Positions 8,510-15,505 of a DNA stretch of 16,299 nucleotides are shown here, one piece after another (positions within the stretch are counted from its first letter, which is position 1; every line of letters begins with the position of its first letter). The notes beneath the pieces were generated by a model. It did not search any database. It was not told the DNA's origin and saw only the letters and a program-made list of their open reading frames with translations. The stretch spans positions 1 through 16,299 of the forward strand of contig JAFWXB010000165.1 in the NCBI GenBank assembly GCA_017523185.1, in the 5' to 3' direction. This stretch comes from Lachnospiraceae bacterium. GTDB taxonomy: Bacteria; Bacillota_A; Clostridia; Lachnospirales; Lachnospiraceae. Both the position numbers and the translations under genes were made by a program.

Positions 8510-8550
8510 ATGGACGTATTTGAGTGTAAATACATTCATACAACAAAATA

Positions 8551-8551
<1 letters not shown>
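8510..8551 (+). CDS. 13-codon leader peptide coupled to the DUF815 gene
   Basis: ATG GAC GTA TTT ... AAA TAA encodes MDVFECKYIHTTK. It has an excellent ribosome site, AAAAGGAGG at 8496-8504, 5 nt before the ATG. Its stop TAA shares its final A with the ATG of the ATPase gene (TAATG), and that gene has no ribosome site of its own. The layout indicates that ribosomes load at the small ORF and restart on the ATPase. It could be a simple coupling device or a regulated leader. The peptide matches no family I recognise. Confidence 0.6.
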
Positions 8552-9897
<1,346 letters not shown>

Positions 9898-9958
9898 AGA
9901 AATAATAAAGAAAAATAAATTATTTTATGATTATATTTCAGATAGAAAAGAATGTTAG

Positions 9959-9987
9959 TTGAATAATAACAAAATAATTTATAAAAT
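9959..9987 (+). promoter_or_regulatory. Weak promoter candidate before the ABC-F gene
   Basis: TTGAAT (9959-9964), 17 nt, TAAAAT (9982-9987). The spacing is good, but the match is modest in a very A+T-rich gap (9898-10075) that otherwise shows only A/T-only inverted repeats. Confidence 0.3.
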
Positions 9988-10075
9988 AAGAGATAAAGAT
10001 GGAATAAATTATTTAAAGTCTTTTTTAGATTTATCAAATTTATTGAAATAGATGAAACTAGAAACAGGAGGAACT

Positions 10076-12004
10076 ATGTTATATCAGATTTCAAATGGTG
10101 CTGTCGTATTTGGCGACAATGTCATTTTGCATGATATTTATTTTGAAATTAGAAATACAGAAAAAATTGCAGTTGTAGGTCGAAATGGTTGTGGAAAAAC
10201 AACACTTTTAAAGTTAATTTCAGGAGAAGTCGAATTATATCAGGAAGATGGTGACGAAGGCACAATTGCAATGGCAGGAAAGCCACAAATCGGCTACTTA
10301 AAACAAATTGCATTTGATGACCCAAGTATTACCTTAGAGAAAGAAATTCGAAAAGTATTTGCTCCAATGATTGCTATGAAAAAGCAAGTGGAAGATTTGG
10401 CAAAAATATTAGAAACCGACCATTCGGAAGAAAAAGTAAAAGCATATACAAATTTGGAAGAAAAATTTCGTGAAGCAGGTGGATATTATTTTGAAAAAGA
10501 ATATGAAGTTTTGATTCGCAAATTTGGTTTTTCAGAAGAAGAACGTAAAAAACCATTAAGTGAATTTTCCGGTGGACAACAAACAAAAATTGCATTTATT
10601 AAGTTATTATTGAGTAAACCGGATATTTTACTTTTGGACGAACCTACAAACCATTTGGATATTACAACGATTGAGTGGTTAGAAGGTTATTTAAAAAATT
10701 ATCCAAAGGCAGTTGTTGTAGTATCGCATGACCGTATGTTTTTAGATAATATTGTAGATGTGGTATATGAAATTGAATATGGCACAGCAAAGCGTTATGT
10801 TGGTAATTACAGTACATTTATGGAACGCAAAAAAGAAAATTATAAGAAGCAATTAAAAGACCATTTGGCACAACAAAAAGAAATTGAACGCTTACAGCGT
10901 ATGGTAGATAGGTTCAAAGGAAAACCGACAAAAGTTTCTATGGCACGTTCTAAACAAAAAGCAATTGAACATATGGAAATTATCAATGCACCTGACCGAT
11001 ATGACAATAAGACATTTCGTGCTAATTTTCAGCCAAAAGTCGAAACAGGAAATGATGTACTTATGGTACAAAATTTGGAAATTGGATATGAACAACCACT
11101 TTCTACTGTTACATTTGACTTAAAAAAAGGCGAAAAATTAGGCATTTTAGGTGGAAATGGTCTTGGAAAATCTACATTTTTAAAGACGATTGTGGATAAA
11201 ATTCCTGCTCTTTCCGGCGAATATAAATATGGTGTTCATGTACAAATTGGATATTTTGACCAGCAAATGGCAATGTATCAAAGCAATAAAACAGTTTTAG
11301 ACGATTATTGGGACGAGTTTCCTACATTGACAGAAACAGAAGTTCGCAATGCATTAGGAGCATTTCTTTTTACAGGCGAAGAAGTGTTTAAAAATATTCA
11401 TATGCTTTCGGGTGGTGAAAAAGTGCGTCTTGCATTATGTAAAATTTTAAAAAGACAGCCAAACGTGCTTATTCTTGACGAACCGACAAACCATATGGAT
11501 ATTATTGGAAAAGAAACATTAGAAACTATGTTAAAAGATTTTAAAGGTACATTGATTTTTGTATCTCATGACCGTTACTTTGTAAAACAAGTAGCAACAC
11601 AACTTTTAGTATTTGAAGACGGTACAACCAATTTATATCGTTTTGGATATGAAGAATATCAGGAAAAATTGGATAGAGAAGCAGAATTAGAAAATAATAC
11701 GTATAAGTCAACAATGGAATTAGGTGGACTTATCAGTAATAAAGGTATTGGTTTTGCAAAAAATGCATCATCTGCTATGAATAGTGGAACTATATCTTCT
11801 AATGGAACAAATGCAGGAGAAGTTTCTTCTAATTTAACAGGTGGTAAAAAGGTATATTATAATCCTGGTAAAGAGCGTTCAAAATTAGAAAAAAAAGTAA
11901 AACGTGCAGAAGAAGAACTTGCAGTAAAAGAAGAAAAATTAGAGGTCTTAAAATCAGAACTATTAAAACCGGAATATCAGTCAAATTATTCAAAGTTGAC
12001 ATAA
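10076..12004 (+). CDS. ABC-F family ATPase, C-terminus cut by an in-frame TAA
   Basis: A soluble tandem ATP-binding-cassette protein of the ABC-F class, which acts on the ribosome; 642 aa. NBD1 has Walker A GRNGCGKTT at about 35, signature FSGGQQTK, and Walker B LLLDEPTNHLD at about 186. The charged linker between the domains at about 230-310 contains HLAQQKEIERLQRMVDRFKG. NBD2 has Walker A GGNGLGKST at about 359, signature LSGGEKVR, and Walker B ILDEPTNHMD at about 466. A Lys/Glu-rich coiled C-terminal tail begins at about 590. ATG 10076 has AGGAGG at 10066-10071; the in-frame ATG 10052 has none. The frame stays open for 31 more codons after TAA 12002-12004, suggesting a nonsense change. No transmembrane domain is present, so it is not a transporter. 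I cannot tell housekeeping from antibiotic-protection type. Confidence 0.88.
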   Translation: MLYQISNGAVVFGDNVILHDIYFEIRNTEKIAVVGRNGCGKTTLLKLISGEVELYQEDGDEGTIAMAGKPQIGYLKQIAFDDPSITLEKEIRKVFAPMIAMKKQVEDLAKILETDHSEEKVKAYTNLEEKFREAGGYYFEKEYEVLIRKFGFSEEERKKPLSEFSGGQQTKIAFIKLLLSKPDILLLDEPTNHLDITTIEWLEGYLKNYPKAVVVVSHDRMFLDNIVDVVYEIEYGTAKRYVGNYSTFMERKKENYKKQLKDHLAQQKEIERLQRMVDRFKGKPTKVSMARSKQKAIEHMEIINAPDRYDNKTFRANFQPKVETGNDVLMVQNLEIGYEQPLSTVTFDLKKGEKLGILGGNGLGKSTFLKTIVDKIPALSGEYKYGVHVQIGYFDQQMAMYQSNKTVLDDYWDEFPTLTETEVRNALGAFLFTGEEVFKNIHMLSGGEKVRLALCKILKRQPNVLILDEPTNHMDIIGKETLETMLKDFKGTLIFVSHDRYFVKQVATQLLVFEDGTTNLYRFGYEEYQEKLDREAELENNTYKSTMELGGLISNKGIGFAKNASSAMNSGTISSNGTNAGEVSSNLTGGKKVYYNPGKERSKLEKKVKRAEEELAVKEEKLEVLKSELLKPEYQSNYSKLT

Positions 12005-12100
12005 ATACAAGCACAGATAGATGCAATGGAAGAAGAAATTATGGCAGATATGGAAGTTTGGGAGGACTTGTCATCACAGTTGGAAGAATTATTGGGATAA
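12005..12100 (+). pseudogene. Severed C-terminal tail of the ABC-F gene
   Basis: Directly after TAA 12002-12004 the same frame runs 31 codons (IQAQIDAMEEEIMADMEV..., ending LSSQLEELLG) to a second TAA at 12098-12100. The acidic/hydrophobic heptad pattern continues the coiled coil of the upstream product (VKRAEEELAVKEEKLEVLKSE). One base change, for example GAA to TAA, explains the break. A sequencing error is also possible. Confidence 0.7.
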
Positions 12101-12272
12101 AGTTATAGTAATTTTTCCGTTTATGTATATAAAAAATTAAATTGGCGTAAATGTTTTGTGTATTTGTATGATAAATAAGTGAGTGAGCTTTTATAAATTT
12201 ATAGTGATTTTTTGTAGAAAAAGATAGAATAATCTGACAATTAAGATAATTTTGTTAAATTGAATAAAATAC

Positions 12273-12302
12273 TTTACGAATTAACTGGAGTTGTAGTATA
12301 AT
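12273..12302 (+). promoter_or_regulatory. Promoter candidate of hpf
   Basis: TTTACG (12273-12278), 18 nt, then a perfect TATAAT (12297-12302). The start point would be about 55 nt before the hpf ATG. In the rest of 12101-12272 I see no clear terminator or gene. Confidence 0.5.
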
Positions 12303-12311
12303 ATAACTATG

Positions 12312-12336
12312 ATATAAAACGATATATGTTTTATAT
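12312..12336 (+). repeat. Inverted repeat in the hpf leader
   Basis: ATATAAAAC (12312-12320) and GTTTTATAT (12328-12336) form a perfect 9-bp inverted repeat around GATATAT. It would start at about the first transcribed bases and end 11 nt before the ribosome site AAAGGGAG (12348-12354). It could be a 5' stabilising hairpin or an operator; no regulator can be named. Confidence 0.4.
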
Positions 12337-12363
12337 TAAATAACTGCAAAGGGAGTTGACCAC

Positions 12364-12891
12364 ATGAGAATAACAATTACCGGAAGAAACATTGACTTAA
12401 CAGAAGGACTGAAAACTGCAGTAGAGGAAAAATTAAGCAAACTTGAAAAGTATTTTAAACCGGACACAGATGTATTTGTTACATTAAGTGTAGAAAAAGA
12501 CCGTCAGAAAGTGGAAGTAACCATTCCAACAAAAGGTCATATGATTCGTTCAGAACAAGTAAGCAATGATATGTATATATCCATTGATTTAGTAGAAGAA
12601 GCCATTGAAAAACAATTATTAAAATATAGAACTAAGATTGTTTCTAAGAAATTAAATGCAGCTGCAAACTTCAAAGCAGAATATTTAGCTGAACCGGAAG
12701 AAGATGAAGAAGAAGTAAAAATTGTTCGTACTAAGACATATGATTTAAAACCAATGTATCCGGAAGATGCTTGTATTCAAATGGAATTATTAGGACATGA
12801 TTTCTTTGTATTCGTAAATGCAGAAACCGATGCAGTAAATGTAGTATATAAAAGAAAAGCAAATACATACGGAATTATTGAACCGGAATAA
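12364..12891 (+). CDS. hpf: Ribosome hibernation promoting factor, long form (HPF/RaiA)
   Basis: A cytoplasmic protein that dimerises 70S ribosomes into inactive 100S particles in stationary phase, 175 aa. The N-terminal S30AE domain at about 1-98 (MRITITGRNIDLTEGLKTAV, with KLEKYF and VEVTIPTKG) binds the decoding site. An acidic linker at about 110-120 (EPEEDEEEVKIV) is followed by the C-terminal dimerisation domain at about 121-175 (RTKTYDLKPMYPEDACIQME, then GHDFFVFVNAET). Length and the C-terminal domain make it the long form typical of Firmicutes. The ribosome site AAAGGGAG ends 9 nt before the ATG. It has its own promoter candidate and a strong terminator, so it is likely monocistronic. 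Confidence 0.95.
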   Translation: MRITITGRNIDLTEGLKTAVEEKLSKLEKYFKPDTDVFVTLSVEKDRQKVEVTIPTKGHMIRSEQVSNDMYISIDLVEEAIEKQLLKYRTKIVSKKLNAAANFKAEYLAEPEEDEEEVKIVRTKTYDLKPMYPEDACIQMELLGHDFFVFVNAETDAVNVVYKRKANTYGIIEPE

Positions 12892-12900
12892 AACCTATAA

Positions 12901-12945
12901 AGCCGTACAACCCAGTTAATAAAGGGTTGTATGGCTCTTTTTTTG
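12901..12945 (+). terminator. Rho-independent terminator of hpf
   Basis: AGCCGTACAACCC (12901-12913) pairs with GGGTTGTATGGCT (12924-12936), a 13-bp stem with one G-T wobble and a 10-nt loop. A C and seven T follow. The left boundary repeat of the inserted element starts three bases later. Confidence 0.95.
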
Positions 12946-12947
12946 TA

Positions 12948-12971
12948 TATTGATACTAATTTGATACTAAA
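12948..12971 (+). repeat. Left boundary repeat (att-like or integrase arm site)
   Basis: TATTGATACTA, then ATT, then TGATACTAAA. It matches 16180-16203 at 21 of 24 bases, differing only in the central three. Each copy itself contains two direct TGATACTA units 12 bp apart. The stop codon of the integrase (complement of 12956-12958) lies within it. Confidence 0.65.
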
Positions 12972-13835
12972 GTTTGCAATTTTTCTACAAGTGCAACTTG
13001 CTTATTTGGATATAAATGAGAATATGTATTAAGTGTAGTTTCTACTTTTTCGTGTCCAAGACGTTCAGCAATGAGTAATGGACTAAAGCCAAGTTCAATA
13101 AGAAGTGAAGCGTGTGAATGTCGCAAGTCATGTACACGAATTTTTTTAACATTTGCTTTTTTAGCAATACGTGTCATCTCATGTTGTAGAAAACGGTGTG
13201 TGTGTAGAAATACTCTATCATTCATATTAGGTTTATAAAGTGTATCTTTATATTTTTTAATAATTTCAGCTAAATAATCAAATATCATAATAGTTCTTAT
13301 GCTTTTTGGTGTTTTTGGCTTTGTGATAACATCTGCTTTTTCTATTCTGTGATAGGATTTATCAATATTTATAGTCTGATTTTCAAAATCAATGTCTTTC
13401 CAAGTAAGAGCCAGTAATTCACCAGTTCGAATACCGGTATAATACAAAAATGTGAAATGCAGTATAAGATTCTATATTATCATCAGTATAAGATAATAGA
13501 GTGTTTTGCCATTGTCTAACATGAACCGGTTTTATCTCTGAAAGAATCATTTCTCCGAAAAATGGTATAATTTTTTCATTAATGAGAAATTTTTTATTAC
13601 AAATAGTATTTGGGCGTAAGCGTTCGCTTATATCTTGATAATATTGTTCCACGAAGTTTTTGAATTTGATATTTACATCAAGTGCTTTACTTTCCAAAAA
13701 GTTTCTTTCCCATTCTTTCGCTTCACGTTGGAGTTTAAAACCACGTTTCATTTTTTGTTTGCGTATTCCATTTACGTCTTCATAATAGAATTTGCAATAC
13801 CAAGTATTTGTGTTTTCATCTTTGTAAATTGGCAT
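12956..13835 (-). pseudogene. int: Tyrosine recombinase/integrase, frameshifted and internally deleted
   Basis: The gene of a Tn916/phage-type site-specific recombinase, read leftwards. The N-terminal part (13835 to about 13450) has an arm-binding domain (MPIYKDENTNTWYCKFYYED, then KMKRGF) and the start of the SAM-like core-binding domain (IIPFFGEMILSEIKPVHVRQWQ). The C-terminal part (about 13449 to 12956) has the catalytic domain: Arg in YYTGIRTGELLALTW, Lys in ITKPKTPKS, HDLRHSHASLL, LGHEKVETTLNTYSHLYP. Two lesions are visible. An A5 run at 13446-13450 has one base too many, and removing one restores TAFHILYYTGIR. About 60-75 residues between LLSYTDDN and SYTAF are missing compared with the family's usual length of about 370. 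The product should be inactive. Confidence 0.9.
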
Positions 13836-13878
13836 AAAAAAATCAGTCCTTTCTTAAAAAATGGTGCATTTAACAAAG

Positions 13879-13920
13879 AACTGTGGTACAATAACCTTGG
13901 TTAGGGGGTATTGTGCAGTT
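13879..13920 (-). repeat. Imperfect inverted repeat in the integrase leader
   Basis: AACTG (13879-13883) with CAGTT (13916-13920), and ACAATA (13888-13893) with TATTGT (13909-13914), can fold into a bulged hairpin about 45 nt upstream of the integrase start on the minus strand. It may belong to the integrase leader or to the + strand structures that follow. Confidence 0.4.
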
Positions 13921-13943
13921 CTCTGTATAATATCTATGAAATT

Positions 13944-13976
13944 CGCTTCTGTTGGTAGCAGGAGCGTTTTTCTTTT
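13944..13976 (+). terminator. Terminator-like hairpin, + strand
   Basis: CGCTTCTG (13944-13951) pairs with CAGGAGCG (13959-13966), 8 bp with one wobble and a 7-nt loop. TTTTTCTTTT follows. The flanking genes are on the minus strand, so the transcript it would end is unknown. A TATAAT at 13926-13931 has no convincing -35. Confidence 0.55.
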
Positions 13977-13982
13977 ATAGGT

Positions 13983-13996
13983 GCCGAAATTTCGGC
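13983..13996. repeat. Palindrome related to the one at 14096
   Basis: GCCGAAATTTCGGC is a perfect 14-nt palindrome. Its flanks (AGGTG before, GTCTTAA after) match those of the palindrome at 14096-14111, while the arms differ in a compensatory way (CCG/CGG versus TAC/GTA). Confidence 0.7.
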
Positions 13997-14003
13997 GTCT
14001 TAA

Positions 14004-14038
14004 GGGGTGTCTAACATAGACACTCCCTATTTTTTTTC
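14004..14038 (+). terminator. Terminator-like hairpin with T8, + strand
   Basis: GGGGTGTCTA (14004-14013) pairs with TAGACACTCC (14017-14026), 10 bp with one wobble and an ACA loop. CTA and eight T follow. Its 3' arm can alternatively pair with GGGAGTG at 14053-14059, giving two exclusive folds like an attenuator. No transcript for it is evident. Confidence 0.55.
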
Positions 14039-14066
14039 GCTCCACCATTTTGGGGAGTGAGTTTTT
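14039..14066 (+). other. Hairpin masking a ribosome site before an 8-codon ORF
   Basis: CGCTCC (about 14039-14044) and CC can pair with GG and GGAGTG (to 14059), with one bulged A and a short A/T loop. TTTTT follows. The 3' arm GGGGAG is also a ribosome site 9 nt before ATG 14067, which opens the 8-codon ORF MKVVYSLC (stop TAA 14091-14093). It may be a terminator, a translational switch or a remnant. Confidence 0.35.
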
Positions 14067-14091
14067 ATGAAAGTGGTCTACTCTTTATGTT

Positions 14092-14115
14092 AAGGTGTAC
14101 AAATTTGTACATCTT
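14092..14115. repeat. Palindrome at the 3' end of the Uma2 gene
   Basis: TGTACAAATTTGTACA (14096-14111) is a perfect 16-nt palindrome. One G-T pair and AAG/CTT extend it to 14092-14115, overlapping the Uma2 stop codon. It could act as the 3' hairpin of the Uma2 message, but no T-run follows on the minus strand. It shares its flanks with 13983-13996. Confidence 0.7.
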
Positions 14116-14653
14116 AATATATCTTAGAAAAATCTATTTCCAAATCTTCATAAATTCCAACTTTTACACAATCGGCAAATGTGTAATCTTCATTGTCATT
14201 TGTTTCAAAATTATATATTCTAATTTGATTTTTTAATGGGTCCACAATCCAATATTCACGTACACCAGCATTGCAATATTTGAATAATTTAACCATATAA
14301 TCTAATTTTTTACTACTTGGAGAAACAATCTCTATTATCCAATCAGGTGCACCATTGCAACCTTTGTCGGTAAGTTTGGTTTTATCACAGATAACGGATA
14401 TATCCGGTTCTACATAGTTTGTATTGTCTTTGGTTAAAAATACAGCAAATGGAGCAGGAATTATTTCGCATTTTCCGTTTTTTGAGCGAATATAACTGCC
14501 TATTTCAATGTGTAAAAATGATAGTATTTTTTGATGTTTATAGCTTGGTGGTGACATATTATAAATAACACCGTCAATCAGTTCTGCACGTTCTCCATCA
14601 GGGAGCGAATAAATATAGTCGGTTGTATAAGTTTGTTGTTTTGGTAATGGCAT
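14114..14653 (-). CDS. Uma2-family PD-(D/E)XK endonuclease-like protein
   Basis: A predicted nuclease-fold protein of the Uma2 (DUF820) family, 179 aa, usual length. The start region (MPLPKQQTYTTDYIYSLPDG, then ERAELIDGVIYNMSPP) is typical, with Glu24 in the conserved RAELIDG. The nuclease core has P83-D84 (VEPDISVI), E108 (WIIEIVSPSS), a Lys at about 122 and the family motif AGVREYWIVDP. The start at 14653 is preferred because AAAGGTGG (complement of 14660-14667) lies 6 nt before it; an upstream in-frame ATG at 14695 lacks such a site. It lies downstream of the XRE gene on the same strand, beyond an array of palindromes. The family's biological role is unsettled, and its substrate cannot be told. 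Confidence 0.88.
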   Translation of the reverse strand: MPLPKQQTYTTDYIYSLPDGERAELIDGVIYNMSPPSYKHQKILSFLHIEIGSYIRSKNGKCEIIPAPFAVFLTKDNTNYVEPDISVICDKTKLTDKGCNGAPDWIIEIVSPSSKKLDYMVKLFKYCNAGVREYWIVDPLKNQIRIYNFETNDNEDYTFADCVKVGIYEDLEIDFSKIY

Positions 14654-14688
14654 AGGAAACCACCTTTCTATTTTTGATTTTTTACTGG

Positions 14689-14706
14689 TAGCCATTTAGC
14701 TTTTAG
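14689..14706. repeat. 18-bp direct repeat, copy 1
   Basis: TAGCCATTTAGCTTTTAG. It matches 14921-14938 at 17 of 18 bases. The two copies are 232 bp apart and bracket the palindrome array. Confidence 0.7.
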
Positions 14707-14719
14707 TGCAGCAGTTAAA

Positions 14720-14906
14720 GTAACAAATAGATTTTTGCGTTGGTTACTATTCGTATTTTGGTACGAGTGGTTATAACTGCTGAATTTTCAGCAATGAATA
14801 ACGAACGGAATTTTGCGTTGAGTTACTGAGCTGAATTTTCAGCCGACTAACAGCGAGCCGAATTTTCGGCTGGCGAATCGGTTCACTTTCTACGTTTGAA
14901 ACGGAT
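14720..14906. repeat. Array of about seven palindromes with ~26-bp period
   Basis: Inverted repeats are centred near 14733, 14758, 14785, 14811, 14836, 14863 and 14891. Arms include GTAAC/GTTAC (14720, 14743), TCGTA/TACGA (14751, 14762), TGCTGAA/TTCAGCA (14778-14793), AACG/CGTT (14804, 14816), GCTGA/TCAGC (14830-14843) and AGCCGAA/TTCGGCT (14856-14871). The last, around 14877-14906, is imperfect. Most have an (A)ATTTT centre. Arms differ between units but stay self-complementary. The array fills the 14654-14934 gap between the Uma2 and XRE genes, so it would be transcribed if they form one unit. There is no CRISPR-like conserved repeat. Function unknown. Confidence 0.65.
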
Positions 14907-14920
14907 AAATTATCATCTTA

Positions 14921-14938
14921 TAGCCATTTGGCTTTTAG
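14921..14938. repeat. 18-bp direct repeat, copy 2
   Basis: TAGCCATTTGGCTTTTAG, the partner of 14689-14706. It overlaps the last codons and stop of the XRE gene. AGCCAT and ATGGCT (14922-14927, 14939-14944) also form a small inverted repeat. Confidence 0.7.
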
Positions 14939-15354
14939 ATGGCTGTTTCTTCTTGTGTGTAACGTGGTATTTCAGTTAATTCTTGGACACGTTTTGCAGC
15001 TTCTTTTTGCCCTGATTTATTTAATTTTCTAAAATTTTGCAAAATTTCTAAATCAAGGTTTTTAGTATCATCTGCAAAATATTCTTCAAGCTCTTTTTGA
15101 ACATGATTTAAACTTTCAAGTTCTTTTTTCAGGTAAGTAACCTTTTTTACTGTTTCAATATCAACCTCTAAAAAATCATAGTAATCAAATCCTAGAGCTT
15201 CTGCTATTTTTATTATAGTTTCAGTTTTGGGAATTCTTTTTCCACTTTCATATTGTGCGATTTGCTGCTGAGTTATTCCGAGTTTTTCGCCTAATTCTTT
15301 TTGCGTAAGTTTGGCTTCTAATCTTCGTTTTTTTAATTGTTCTCCAATCGTCAT
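14935..15354 (-). CDS. XRE-family (CI-like) transcriptional repressor
   Basis: A DNA-binding regulator of the element, 139 aa. An N-terminal helix-turn-helix at about 4-60 has TIGEQLKKRRLEAKLTQKEL, TQQQIAQYESGKRIPKTETI and ALGFDYYDFL. The rest is a helical C-terminal region (about 68-105, Lys/Glu-rich), ending FRKLNKSGQKEAAKRVQEL. That ending is common in repressors of phages and ICEs; no peptidase or sensor domain is visible. The start at 15354 is supported by AAAGGAGGAT (complement of 15361-15370), 8 nt upstream of the ATG; a longer in-frame start at 15402 is not. It is divergent from a Cro-like gene, and four ACAAGCA repeats between them are the likely operators. Confidence 0.9.
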   Translation of the reverse strand: MTIGEQLKKRRLEAKLTQKELGEKLGITQQQIAQYESGKRIPKTETIIKIAEALGFDYYDFLEVDIETVKKVTYLKKELESLNHVQKELEEYFADDTKNLDLEILQNFRKLNKSGQKEAAKRVQELTEIPRYTQEETAI

Positions 15355-15387
15355 ATATATATCCTCCTTTAATAACATAACACGTTT

Positions 15388-15471
15388 ACAAGCAAAAAAC
15401 AAGCAAAATGTTGTAAAAAAAGTATTGACACAAGCAATTGATTGTTGTATATATAATACAAGACAAGCATT
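15388..15471 (+). promoter_or_regulatory. Operator region: four ACAAGCA repeats
   Basis: ACAAGCA occurs at 15388, 15399, 15430 and 15463, all in the same orientation, at steps of 11, 31 and 33 bp. The last is part of the inverted repeat AGACAA-GCAT-TTGTCT (15461-15476) and the third has an imperfect TTGT partner. They span the gap between the divergent XRE and Cro-like genes and surround the rightward promoter, as expected of repressor operators. Confidence 0.6.
15425..15453 (+). promoter_or_regulatory. Rightward promoter of the Cro-like gene
   Basis: TTGACA (15425-15430), 17 nt, TATATA (15448-15453); the -35 is a perfect match. A second TATAAT at 15478-15483, preceded by TG, could be an alternative -10 without a good -35. 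ACAAGCA repeats overlap the -35/spacer and lie just downstream, so bound repressor would block it. Confidence 0.6.
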
Positions 15472-15505
15472 TGTCTGTATAATATTAGAAAGTGAGGTGT
15501 AAAAA

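Noticed and set aside
10052..10075. Upstream ATG start for the ABC-F gene
   Set aside because: The AGGAGG at 10066-10071 lies after it and is correctly placed for ATG 10076.
12101..12272. Possible gene or terminator between the ABC-F gene and hpf
   Set aside because: Only A/T-only palindromes (such as TATAAATTTATA at 12192-12203) and no ORF with a ribosome site are visible.
13635..13904. 89-codon + strand ORF opposite the integrase
   Set aside because: It is antisense to a clearly recognisable integrase N-terminus, with Phe/Ile-rich composition typical of the reverse of A+T-rich coding DNA.
13854..14048. 64-codon minus-strand ORF before the integrase
   Set aside because: It runs through two hairpins and a palindrome, resembles no family, and shows no convincing ribosome site. 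The open frame is probably chance.
14720..14906. CRISPR array
   Set aside because: The units have no constant repeat sequence and no distinct spacers, and no cas gene is in the window. Only spacing and self-complementarity recur.
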